A stretch of 10,664 nt of DNA from Pleionea sp041589565 (GCA_041589565.1 JBFHVL010000114.1:1-10664); one strand, 5' to 3'; numbered from the stretch's first letter, positions 1 to 6,474 are shown. Made by a program: numbers and translations. The notes: generated by a model from the sequence alone, not told the origin.

Positions 1-319
1 CCGCAAACTTGGAAAGCGTCTCCAGCGTTGGTTGGAGTAGCTCTTGAGGTAACAGACAGAAAAAGCGGTTGTCCGATAGCGATACTAGTAAAAATAATGA
101 GCGCATCCGCCCCTGAGGTATACAAAGTGCCGACAGTCCAGCTTGAGCTGTACTGATTTGCTCAATGTCTGCGGTGATTTGCCCCTGTAAAAAGCGTTTG
201 GTGTCATCACCTTCTAAAGAAATAACGCCATAACTGCTTAAATCGAAATAATTTGGAGTTTGTAAGTCAGCCGTGGAGCTAAGCTTTTCAGCGAGCAGTT
301 GTCGCCATTGGTCTAGCAT
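1..319 (-). CDS. ygfZ: YgfZ family folate-binding protein, N-terminal part (cut by window edge)
   Basis: YgfZ is a folate-binding protein related to the aminomethyltransferase GcvT, and it supports assembly or repair of some iron-sulfur enzymes. Translating the minus strand from the ATG at 319-317 gives about 106 codons without a stop, running off the left edge. The stretch VISLEGDDTKRFLQGQITAD (about residues 34-53) is the typical N-terminal YgfZ/GcvT-like signature, followed by LCIPQGRM (about 71-78), where the family has its CxxxG(R/K)M segment. The diagnostic C-terminal KGCYxGQE motif would lie outside the window and cannot be checked. The gene diverges from sdhE with 123 nt between starts. 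Both are accessory factors for redox enzymes, which fits their adjacency. The product call is firm from the N-terminal motif. The exact start is less certain because no strong ribosome binding site is visible. Confidence 0.9.
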   Translation of the reverse strand, partial: MLDQWRQLLAEKLSSTADLQTPNYFDLSSYGVISLEGDDTKRFLQGQITADIEQISTAQAGLSALCIPQGRMRSLFLLVSLSDNRFFCLLPQELLQPTLETLSKFA

Positions 320-353
320 AGTAATAACCCTGTGAATGTTCTTGCACTTAATG

Positions 354-377
354 GGCGCATCCATTAGCTTATGCGCC
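354..377. repeat. Interrupted inverted repeat between ygfZ and sdhE
   Basis: The arms GGCGCAT (354-360) and ATGCGCC (371-377) are perfect complements separated by 10 nt, in the short divergent region between ygfZ and sdhE. The symmetry and location would suit a dimeric regulator's operator, but I do not recognise the half-site. A 7-bp match could arise by chance. No convincing -35/-10 pair was found nearby on either strand. Confidence 0.3.
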
Positions 378-442
378 AACAGGCAATGTCAAACTTCTGT
401 TGCCGTAGATTAATGCACGTAGTATGAAAGTACGAGAATTAT

Positions 443-697
443 ATGTCGGAAGCCTTTGATCTCAAAAAAATTATCTGGAATTGCCGCCGCGGGATGCTGG
501 AACTGGACGTTATTCTTATCCCTTTCGCGCAGCAGCACTTTTCGTCACTGGATGAAGTAGAGCAGCGGATATTCGTAGATTTGTTGGAAGAAGCGGACCC
601 TGATTTATTTAATTGGTTGATGGGACATGGTGAGCCAGAACAAGCTTCCTTCGCTAACATGATTAAGCGCATTCGAGAATTGATGAATATACATTGA
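443..697 (+). CDS. sdhE: SdhE, FAD assembly factor for succinate dehydrogenase
   Basis: SdhE (YgfY/CptB) is a small cytoplasmic protein that promotes covalent attachment of FAD to the flavoprotein subunit SdhA of succinate dehydrogenase, and to FrdA where present. The 84-residue product has the usual family length. It carries the hallmark RGMLELD at residues 16-22, whose RGxxE core (R16, G17, E20) is the part needed for flavinylation. The remainder fits the small helical fold: FSSLDEVEQRIFVDLLEEADPDL is followed by a WLMGH segment. The ATG at 443 gives the normal N-terminus. The ribosome binding site is weak (GAG at about 434-436). It is followed after 19 nt by a YgfX-like gene, the arrangement seen in many gammaproteobacteria, so the two are probably co-transcribed. 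Confidence 0.95.
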   Translation: MSEAFDLKKIIWNCRRGMLELDVILIPFAQQHFSSLDEVEQRIFVDLLEEADPDLFNWLMGHGEPEQASFANMIKRIRELMNIH

Positions 698-716
698 GCC
701 AGTTGAAAAATCAGGG

Positions 717-1166
717 ATGAAAAGCGCAGAACCTTTATTTCAATATTCCTCCCAGCCGGGCGTTTACTTTTTTGCAATATTAACGCTTTTGCAATGCGGA
801 TTTTTAACTGTAGCCGCTATTTTGGCCGACTCCTTGTTAGAGTGGTTGCTCTTTGTAAGCGCACAGAGTATTACGCTCATTTGTCTGTGGCGCTTCTATC
901 GAATCAAACACACTTCATATCCTGCTATTGTGTACTGCGATGGAATGTGGGGTATAAAATCTTCCGGCGATGAGGAGGTTTGTTTAATAAAGCCATTAGA
1001 GCAAAGCGCTATTTTTCCAGCCTGCCTGGTATTTGTCTTTCATGATCAAGAGGGGCGAAAGCGATGGCTGTTGCTTTGGGCAGATACTTTGGGCCCGGAG
1101 AGCTTTCGGCAATTATGTCGACAACTGAATCAGTATTTCTTTTTGGTACGTAAGTCGCGTGACTGA
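717..1166 (+). CDS. ygfX: YgfX-like inner-membrane protein
   Basis: The 149-residue product has two hydrophobic segments close to the N-terminus (about residues 16-36 and 41-60), followed by a basic WRFYRIK stretch and a soluble, probably cytoplasmic, C-terminal domain. This is the topology of YgfX (CptA), an inner-membrane protein encoded next to sdhE that associates with SdhE. In E. coli it has also been described as the toxin half of a pair affecting the cytoskeleton. The C-terminal part has RKRWLLLWADTLGPESFRQL, resembling the weakly conserved family end where a tryptophan/aspartate-rich strand precedes an FRxL helix. Sequence conservation in this family is low, so the name rests on gene position, length and topology. 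Spacing from sdhE is 19 nt. A CAGGG directly precedes the ATG, too close to be a good ribosome binding site, so translation may depend on the upstream gene. Confidence 0.75.
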   Translation: MKSAEPLFQYSSQPGVYFFAILTLLQCGFLTVAAILADSLLEWLLFVSAQSITLICLWRFYRIKHTSYPAIVYCDGMWGIKSSGDEEVCLIKPLEQSAIFPACLVFVFHDQEGRKRWLLLWADTLGPESFRQLCRQLNQYFFLVRKSRD

Positions 1167-1346
1167 CTGTCGTGTATATCTGATATCAATTTAGGCAAAC
1201 TGCTCCCGGCAATCTGATAAGTAATTCTTCTGCCGTTCACAATTTAAGCAATAGTTAAACCTGAAAGTCTCCGTTTATCTACGCCGTATACTTATCGAAG
1301 TAGTGATATTGTAAAGTCGCTCACTCACTTGTGTAACATAAAAGCG

Positions 1347-2897
1347 CTATTGCGGTTTTTTTAGTTTTAATTGATACAGATCCAGTCTTCGGTCGCGAAG
1401 GTTGTTAACCGAACCTTCGGTGCTCAACAACTTGAGTTTATCTAGATCCACATCGGCATAAATCATCATCTCGGCGTTTGCGGTGGCTTCAGCAATTGTC
1501 GCATCATGTGGAAAATACACATCGGATGGTGAAAACACTGCCGACTGTGCGTATTGGATATTGACGTTATCAACTCGTGGCAAATTGCCAACGCTTCCAG
1601 CGATTGCAACATAGCATTCGTTTTCTATGGCTCTTGCTTGTGAACATAAGCGGACACGTAAATAACCGTTTTTAGTATCTACCCAGAAGGGGACAAAAAT
1701 AATCTGCACTCCCTGATCGGCCAGTACGCGTGCTAACTCAGGAAACTCGGAGTCGTAACAAATTAAAATTCCAACTCGACCAGCATCGGTTTCAAACACT
1801 TCGATTTTGTCGCCACCATCAAGAACCCAGTCGCGCCTTTCGTGCGGTGTAATATGAACCTTGTACTGCATATCGATACTGCCATCGCGGTGGCACAAAT
1901 AAGAGACATTATAAAGACGCTTGTCTTCCAGAACTGGCATGCTGCCCGCAATAATATTGATATTGTATTCAACCGCCATTTTTGACATGCGATTTTTAAT
2001 TTCGTCTGTAAATTCAGATAAAAACCTTATCGCTTCAACTGGCGACTTTTCTGGGGCAAGTCCCATCAGCGGAGCACTAAAAAACTCAGGGAATAGAGCA
2101 AAATCCGATTGGTAATCACTCAACGACGAAACAAAAAATTCAATTTGGCTTAATAGATCTTCGAGTGAGCTTACTGAGCGCATTTGCCATTGGGCAACAC
2201 CGATACGAACGATGGACTTCTCAACATCGTGAATTGACTCAGTACCTTCTTCATAAAAAATGTTATCCCACTCTAACAGCGTAGCAAACCCACGAGACTG
2301 TTTATCTTCGGGAAGGTACTTTTTCATCAATCTTTTAACATCAAAACCATTGGATAACTGGAACGATAAAATAGGGTCATAAACTTCTCGGCGTTCTACC
2401 GCTCTAATGTACTGATCAACAGTCATATTTTCGGCATAATTGCGATAACCAGGAATACGACCTCCGACCAAAATGGCTTTCAGGTTTAATGCGCGACACA
2501 ATTCGCGTCTTGCCTCGTACAATCGACGACCCAACCTTAAGCCTCGGTAATCGGGATGAACAAACACATCCAGGCCATAAAGAGCATCACCACGGTCATC
2601 ATGTTTGGCAATTTCTTGTTCGCTGACAACATCTTTATAGGTGTGCTTTGACGAGTAGCGTTGATAATTTACTTTGATGGTTAGTGCTGCGGCGATCAGC
2701 CGTCCATTGTCTTCAATAGCAATTTGTCCATCTGGAAATGCGTTAACCAACGCTTGAATGGTTGCTTTAGGCCAGGCTCCTCCAATATCGGGGTATACCA
2801 GATCCATAACCTCTGCCAGTTGATCATAGTCATCAGGAGTAATTACTCGTAACTGAAGTAAAGTGTCATTTTGATTTGGTGTGGAATTGTCGGTCAT
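1347..2897 (-). CDS. GNAT acetyltransferase / carbon-nitrogen hydrolase fusion protein
   Basis: This 516-residue protein joins two enzyme domains. Residues about 15-205 form a GNAT N-acetyltransferase domain: VFVHPDYRGLRLGRRLYEARR (about 111-131) contains the acetyl-CoA pyrophosphate-binding loop (R118 to R124). Residues about 228-510 are a nitrilase-superfamily amidase domain with a complete Glu-Lys-Cys catalytic triad: E271 in ALFPEFFSAP, K346 in MQYKVHITPHE, and C380 in ILICYDSEFPE. Such fusions are known as a conserved bacterial family (Bacillus YhcX is similar), but the substrate is not established, so I give no symbol. The C-terminal domain presumably hydrolyses an amide or carbamoyl C-N bond. 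The start is supported by TGAGG shortly upstream of the ATG. It lies 94 nt downstream of nadB on the same strand with no clear terminator between, so read-through from nadB is possible. A link to NAD or aspartate metabolism is only inferred from position. Confidence 0.9.
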   Translation of the reverse strand: MTDNSTPNQNDTLLQLRVITPDDYDQLAEVMDLVYPDIGGAWPKATIQALVNAFPDGQIAIEDNGRLIAAALTIKVNYQRYSSKHTYKDVVSEQEIAKHDDRGDALYGLDVFVHPDYRGLRLGRRLYEARRELCRALNLKAILVGGRIPGYRNYAENMTVDQYIRAVERREVYDPILSFQLSNGFDVKRLMKKYLPEDKQSRGFATLLEWDNIFYEEGTESIHDVEKSIVRIGVAQWQMRSVSSLEDLLSQIEFFVSSLSDYQSDFALFPEFFSAPLMGLAPEKSPVEAIRFLSEFTDEIKNRMSKMAVEYNINIIAGSMPVLEDKRLYNVSYLCHRDGSIDMQYKVHITPHERRDWVLDGGDKIEVFETDAGRVGILICYDSEFPELARVLADQGVQIIFVPFWVDTKNGYLRVRLCSQARAIENECYVAIAGSVGNLPRVDNVNIQYAQSAVFSPSDVYFPHDATIAEATANAEMMIYADVDLDKLKLLSTEGSVNNLRDRRLDLYQLKLKKPQ

Positions 2898-2991
2898 ATA
2901 TCCTCAGACAATGAATTTAAGTCGCGGTTAACATTGGTACTCTTTGAGTCAACTTTCAAGAGCTTCGACTAAAAATTTCCTGCATTAATTA

Positions 2992-4587
2992 TTAAGAATC
3001 GGGATCGAGTAAGGTGTCTTGGGCTTTTTCGTCGAGCTTTGGATAGTCCAGAGTACAGTGCAGTCCTCGGCTCTCTTTACGCAAGCGCGCACATCGCACC
3101 ATAAGTTCGGCCACCTGTACTAGATTTCTTAACTCTAAAAGGTCATTGGTGACTTTAAAATTGGCGTAATATTCAGCAATTTCCTGCTTTAATAATTCAA
3201 TTCGGCGTTGGGCACGTTCCAAACGCTTGTTGGTTCGAACGATACCTACATAGTTCCACATCACTTGTCTGAGTTCGTGCCAGTTGTGGGTTATCACTAT
3301 TTGCTCGTCAGAGTCTGTGACCCGGCTTTCGTCCCATTCGGGAAGCGGGTGCTTTAATTCTGCTTCAGCAAAACGCTGTTCGATATCTTCCGCTGCCGAT
3401 TTGGCAAACACCAGGCATTCTAATAATGAGTTACTTGCCATACGATTGGCACCGTGTAATCCAGTGCAGGCTACCTCGCCAATAGCATAGAGCCCATCTA
3501 CTTTGGTTCGACTGTTCAAGTCGACTTTAATGCCTCCGCAGGTATAGTGAGCCGCAGGAACTACGGGTATGGGTTGTTTGGTGATATCAATTCCGAGCTC
3601 CAGACATTTCTGGTAAATGTTGGGAAAGTGCGATCGAATAAACTCGGGGCCTTTATGACTAATATCGAGATAAACGCATTCCACCCCAAGCTTTTTAATT
3701 TCGTGGTCAATCGCTCTGGCCACTATGTCTCTCGGGGCTAACTCTGCTCGTTTATCGTAGTCTGGCATAAAGCGAGTGCCATTGGGGCGCAATAATATGG
3801 CGCCTTCACCTCGCAATGCTTCGGAGATTAGAAATGAACGAGCCGCGGGGTGGTACAGGCATGTTGGATGGAATTGGTTGAATTCTAGGTTGGCTACCTG
3901 ACACCCGGCACGCCAGGCCATTGCGATACCATCACCGGAAGCAACATCGGGATTAGAGGTGTACAGGTAAACTTTGCTGGCTCCTCCTGTAGCAAGGATG
4001 ACGAAACGAGCACTGAATACTTCCACCTGTTTGCGCTTTAAATTAAGCGCATAAGCACCAACGCAGCGCTTTTGCTGTAAACCGAGTTTGTCGCTGGTGA
4101 TGAGATCGATGGCGTTATGGCTTTCGAATAATTCTATATTAGGTTGCTGTTTGACCGCGCCTACTAATGTGGTGGATACGGCTCGTCCGGTCGCATCAGC
4201 GGAGTGAATAATGCGTCGATGGCTGTGACCGCCTTCACGAGTGAGGTGGAATTGCTGCTGTCCGTGTTCATTTTGTTCGGTGCTAAAGGCAACGCCCTGC
4301 TCGATCAACCACTCAATCGCCGCGCGTGAGTTCTCTACGGTAAATCGAACTGCCTCCGCGTCGCACAGTCCGGCCCCTGCAACTAAGGTGTCCTCAACAT
4401 GAGACTCAATGCTGTCCTGTGAATCAAGAACCGCTGCGATGCCTCCTTGGGCGTAAAAAGTGGAGCCCTCGGTTAACTCTGCTTTGGATAATACGGCGAC
4501 CTTACCCAGGCGGCTTAGATGCAGAGCTGCTGTAAGTCCAGCGGCGCCGCTGCCAATGACCAGAACATCGTGAGAATATTGCCGCAT
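2992..4587 (-). CDS. nadB: L-aspartate oxidase
   Basis: NadB is a cytoplasmic flavoenzyme that oxidises L-aspartate to iminoaspartate, the first step of de novo NAD synthesis. NadA then condenses iminoaspartate with dihydroxyacetone phosphate to give quinolinate. The 531-residue length is normal. The N-terminal FAD dinucleotide-binding motif is VLVIGSGAAGLTAA (about residues 8-21), followed by the flavin/substrate segment GSTFYAQGGIAAV (41-53). Residues expected at the active site are present: HPT at about 240-242, R259 in EALRGEG, R286 in APRDIVARA, H347 in AAHYTCGGI and R382 in GANRMASNSLLE. The C-terminal helical domain (about 430-531) is complete. The gene is divergent from rpoE across a 261-nt region, as in Pseudomonas. 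The ribosome binding site is weak (AGG). No clear promoter could be assigned on the minus strand. NadA is not encoded here. Confidence 0.98.
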   Translation of the reverse strand: MRQYSHDVLVIGSGAAGLTAALHLSRLGKVAVLSKAELTEGSTFYAQGGIAAVLDSQDSIESHVEDTLVAGAGLCDAEAVRFTVENSRAAIEWLIEQGVAFSTEQNEHGQQQFHLTREGGHSHRRIIHSADATGRAVSTTLVGAVKQQPNIELFESHNAIDLITSDKLGLQQKRCVGAYALNLKRKQVEVFSARFVILATGGASKVYLYTSNPDVASGDGIAMAWRAGCQVANLEFNQFHPTCLYHPAARSFLISEALRGEGAILLRPNGTRFMPDYDKRAELAPRDIVARAIDHEIKKLGVECVYLDISHKGPEFIRSHFPNIYQKCLELGIDITKQPIPVVPAAHYTCGGIKVDLNSRTKVDGLYAIGEVACTGLHGANRMASNSLLECLVFAKSAAEDIEQRFAEAELKHPLPEWDESRVTDSDEQIVITHNWHELRQVMWNYVGIVRTNKRLERAQRRIELLKQEIAEYYANFKVTNDLLELRNLVQVAELMVRCARLRKESRGLHCTLDYPKLDEKAQDTLLDPDS

Positions 4588-4732
4588 TTAAAACGCCTAC
4601 TTGTCTGTCAATTTTTCATCCCCATATCGGTTTTCACCTGGGAAGTTAATTATTGAACTGAGTGGATAAAAAACAAACAATTTCAACCGGTTGGTGATCG
4701 ATATCTGCAATTTCTGAGAATTAATCGCCATT

Positions 4733-4759
4733 TTGACACCAGATTGTCATAATTATAAA
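4733..4759 (+). promoter_or_regulatory. Candidate housekeeping promoter for rpoE (distal)
   Basis: A perfect -35 hexamer TTGACA (4733-4738) is followed by TATAAA (4754-4759), a five-of-six match to the -10 consensus. The spacing of 15 bp is shorter than the ideal 17; shifting the -10 by one or two bases lengthens the spacing but weakens the match. A transcript from here would start near 4766 and include the short leader reading frame at 4805. Basal transcription of rpoE from a sigma-70 promoter upstream of the sigma-E promoter is common in this gene family. Confidence 0.45.
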
Positions 4760-4777
4760 AAAAATCGGCAATTAACA

Positions 4778-4805
4778 CGAACTTAACTTTTAAGAAAGAG
4801 TCATA
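4778..4805 (+). promoter_or_regulatory. Sigma-E (AlgU-type) promoter of rpoE, autoregulatory
   Basis: CGAACTT (4778-4784) matches the sigma-E -35 consensus GGAACTT at six of seven positions. After a 16-nt spacer comes TCATA (4801-4805), four of five matches to the TCAAA-type -10. The spacing falls within the known range for sigma-E promoters. Transcription would begin near 4811-4812 and leave a leader of about 38 nt before the rpoE start. Autoregulation of rpoE/algU by its own product is established in E. coli and Pseudomonas, so both position and sequence support the call. Confidence 0.75.
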
Positions 4806-4852
4806 TGGAATCTATAACAATACAACCTGACACTCAGGAGGAGGATGTATGA
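4805..4852 (+). CDS. Possible 15-codon leader peptide overlapping the rpoE start
   Basis: An ATG at 4805 opens a frame encoding MESITIQPDTQEEDV. Its TGA stop (4850-4852) overlaps the rpoE ATG (4849-4851) in the ATGA arrangement typical of translational coupling. A purine-rich AAGAAAGAG (4792-4800) could act as a weak ribosome binding site. E. coli has a longer leader frame, rseD, whose translation is coupled to rpoE; this one has no visible sequence kinship to it. The ATG overlaps the -10 element of the sigma-E-like promoter, so only transcripts from an upstream promoter could encode it. A frame this short can occur by chance, so the call is tentative. Confidence 0.3.
   Translation: MESITIQPDTQEEDV
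4836..4844 (+). promoter_or_regulatory. Strong ribosome binding site of rpoE
   Basis: AGGAGGAGG at 4836-4844 is an almost ideal, repeated Shine-Dalgarno sequence with suitable spacing to the ATG at 4849. It fixes the rpoE start. The GGAGGATGT around 4840-4848 also resembles the GGA-centred core of CsrA/RsmA sites, but that resemblance is common in strong ribosome binding sites. Confidence 0.85.
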
Positions 4853-5418
4853 GTGCCGGGAACGATCGCGACCTGGTGGCACGAGTTCAACAGGGTGATA
4901 AACGAGCGTTTGACCTTCTGGTAAGAAAATACCAGCACAAAGTGTTCAGTCTGATTTCACGTTTGGTTCGTGATCCTGCCGATATCGCTGATGTTGCACA
5001 GGAAGCGTTTATCAAAGCTTATCGAGCGCTGCCTAACTTTCGAGGTGATAGTGCGTTTTACACCTGGCTCTATCGTATCGCAGTTAACACTGCGAAGAAT
5101 CATCTGGTAGCGCTGGGTCGTCGCCCTCCGGATTCGGATATCGATGCTGGAGAAGCTGAGCAATACAATGGTGCGGATGCTCTACGGGATATGGGTTCTC
5201 CAGAGCGAATGGCTCTGCGTGATGAACTCAAGCAGCGCGTATATGCTTCAATCGAGGCCCTTCCAGAAGATTTACGCTCTGCAATAACGTTGCGTGAAAT
5301 GGAAGGAATGAGCTATGAAGAAATCGCTGAAGTTCTGGATTGTCCGGTAGGAACGGTACGCTCGCGTATTTTTCGGGCGCGAGAAGCGATCGATCGGAAC
5401 ATTCGGGAGTTGCTGTAG
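4849..5418 (+). CDS. rpoE: RNA polymerase sigma-E factor (RpoE/AlgU)
   Basis: This is the extracytoplasmic-function sigma factor that directs RNA polymerase to envelope-stress promoters. It is held inactive at the membrane by RseA until RseA is cleaved. The product has 189 residues, almost the same as the E. coli protein. Region 2 (about residues 8-90) contains RKYQHKVFSLISRLV, the -10 recognition segment DVAQEAFIKAYRALPNFRGD and FYTWLYRIAVNTAKNHL. Region 4 (about 128-187) contains EALPEDLRSAITLREMEGMS and the helix-turn-helix YEEIAEVLDCPVGTVRSRIF, which binds the GAACTT -35 element. Such close agreement with E. coli RpoE and Pseudomonas AlgU implies the same promoter specificity, which allows the sigma-E-like sites ahead of rpoE and rseA to be read with some confidence. 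It is followed by 320 nt before the preferred rseA start, an unusually long gap. Confidence 0.98.
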   Translation: MSAGNDRDLVARVQQGDKRAFDLLVRKYQHKVFSLISRLVRDPADIADVAQEAFIKAYRALPNFRGDSAFYTWLYRIAVNTAKNHLVALGRRPPDSDIDAGEAEQYNGADALRDMGSPERMALRDELKQRVYASIEALPEDLRSAITLREMEGMSYEEIAEVLDCPVGTVRSRIFRAREAIDRNIRELL

Positions 5419-5526
5419 TCGAAGTTACAAGCTGCAGTCTAGGCCGAAGCCGATAAAGTACTTGACCCGAAATTGAGTTATTTGCCAGACTGGTATTTCC
5501 GGTTTGATTTTAATCAGTCGTTATCG

Positions 5527-5554
5527 GGAACTTATTGCCAAATTGAGCGTCAAG
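5527..5554 (+). promoter_or_regulatory. Second sigma-E promoter, directly upstream of rseA
   Basis: GGAACTT (5527-5533) is a perfect match to the sigma-E -35 consensus. A 16-nt spacer, the same length as at rpoE, leads to TCAAG (5550-5554), four of five to TCAAA. It lies in the 275-nt region without a confident gene between rpoE and rseA. A transcript would start near 5560 and have a leader of about 180 nt if rseA begins at 5739. It would let active sigma-E raise its own anti-sigma factor independently of rpoE transcription. The rest of the region 5419-5693 shows no clear terminator or reading frame. Confidence 0.7.
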
Positions 5555-5738
5555 TAACCATTGGTTTTGTAAGCGTCGAAACCGGGTCTGTTGTTTTAAG
5601 CTTATTTGAGTATTAATTCAAACGGCAGTATTTGGACTAGAGCGGCTGAGAAGAATTTTATAACTGTGTGTTATCCATCGACCTAACCGTCAGATGTCGG
5701 GCGATGAGGCAACACCACAACTGGGGTTGGTTGAGATT

Positions 5739-6392
5739 ATGAGTCACGACGAGTTGAAACAAAAGCTGTCTAGCTGGATGGACGACGAGTTAGTTGAACA
5801 CACAGAGAAAGACTCTCTTTATAAAAAGTGTGTGTCCGATGATGACACGCTTAAAGCGTTTGAGTCTTATCATGCTATTCGAGCGGCATTGCGTAATGAG
5901 ACGTCAGCTGACTGGAGTGCTGGTTTTAGTGACAGAGTAAGTGCTGCGTTGGATAGCGAGCCTACGGTTTTTGCTCCTAGAAACCTTGCCTCGGTCAAGA
6001 AAACTTTTACCGGATGGGCTGTAGCTGCGTCGGTGGCATTGGCCGTCGTATTTGGCATTCAAATGATGCCAATGTCTCAGTCCGTTCCTGGCGCCGCTCA
6101 AATAGCCGATGGTGGACAGCCTGTGGCACAAGACACCATGCTTGCTGAATATCATGTAACTGATGATGAAAGAACTCAGCTTGAGCGAATCAACACGATC
6201 TTCAATCAGTTTGCTCAGCAGTCGAGTGCCAAAGACAGTGGCGCTTTGCCCTACGTCAGAGTGGTCAGTGGTGAACAGGTACAAACTTATCGAATGAGTC
6301 CGCAGCAGTTCCGTCAAGTCATGATGGAGCTGGAACGACGTAATCGTGAAGCAGAGTTGAAGGCCAAACAAGAACTTGATTCAAAACCTTAA
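5739..6392 (+). CDS. rseA: Anti-sigma-E factor RseA (MucA)
   Basis: RseA is a single-pass inner-membrane protein whose cytoplasmic N-terminus sequesters RpoE. Stress triggers stepwise cleavage by DegS/AlgW and RseP, freeing the sigma factor. From the ATG at 5739 the product has 217 residues. It begins MSHDELKQKLSSWMDDELVE, which aligns with the MucA start (MS..L...LS..MD.E). An in-frame ATG at 5694 would add 15 residues without family support or a ribosome binding site, so 5739 is preferred. The anti-sigma domain covers about residues 1-75, with YHAIRAALRNE as its conserved helix. One membrane segment (GWAVAASVALAVVFGIQMM, about 92-110) precedes a periplasmic tail of about 107 residues. This tail has LPYVRVVSGEQ and a charged C-terminal helix (MELERRNREAELKAKQEL). 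The usual next gene, rseB/mucB, is missing, so the periplasmic tail may lack its normal protecting partner unless rseB lies elsewhere. Confidence 0.92.
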   Translation: MSHDELKQKLSSWMDDELVEHTEKDSLYKKCVSDDDTLKAFESYHAIRAALRNETSADWSAGFSDRVSAALDSEPTVFAPRNLASVKKTFTGWAVAASVALAVVFGIQMMPMSQSVPGAAQIADGGQPVAQDTMLAEYHVTDDERTQLERINTIFNQFAQQSSAKDSGALPYVRVVSGEQVQTYRMSPQQFRQVMMELERRNREAELKAKQELDSKP

Positions 6393-6450
6393 TCGTTAAG
6401 GGGTTAAGGCCAAACCATATTCTCGGTAATTACTCTTGTATTTGTTTAAG

Positions 6451-6474
6451 CAAACCTCCATTAATGGAGGTTTG
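6451..6474. repeat. Perfect 24-bp inverted repeat between rseA and rseC
   Basis: CAAACCTCCATT (6451-6462) is followed immediately by its exact reverse complement (6463-6474). In RNA it would form a stem of about 10 bp with a 4-nt loop. It resembles an intrinsic terminator but has only a TTT at the foot of the stem and no following U-run, so any termination would be partial. It sits in the 123-nt gap where rseB/mucB would be expected. It could lower transcription of rseC-mucD relative to rpoE-rseA, or mark an RNA processing site. Confidence 0.6.

Noticed and set aside
439..777. 112-codon minus-strand open frame opposite sdhE
   Set aside because: It is antisense to sdhE and the start of ygfX, with low-complexity serine-rich sequence and no recognisable features.
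1167..1346. Terminator in the convergent ygfX / fusion-gene gap
   Set aside because: I searched for a stem followed by a T-run on either strand and found none convincing; the T-run at 1356-1362 belongs to the coding end of the minus-strand gene.
4583..4611. Perfect TTGACA on the minus strand just before nadB
   Set aside because: The -10 at proper spacing would fall on the nadB start codon and has no match to TATAAT, leaving no room for a leader.
5632..5664. TTGGAC and TATAAC as a housekeeping promoter for rseA
   Set aside because: The -10 match is good but the spacer would be 21 nt, and no other -35 lies at 16-18 nt.
5694..5738. Upstream ATG for rseA
   Set aside because: The 15 extra residues do not resemble RseA/MucA, whose N-terminus aligns from the ATG at 5739. 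It remains an open alternative because neither start has a strong ribosome binding site.
5904..6371. 155-codon minus-strand open frame opposite rseA
   Set aside because: It lies entirely within rseA on the other strand, shows no domain or start signal, and reads as a shadow of a well-supported gene.
6372..6397. GAACTT at the 3' end of rseA as a sigma-E promoter for rseC
   Set aside because: At 15-16 nt downstream there is only TCGTT, a poor -10. The nearby TCAAAA is just 3 nt away, far too close.
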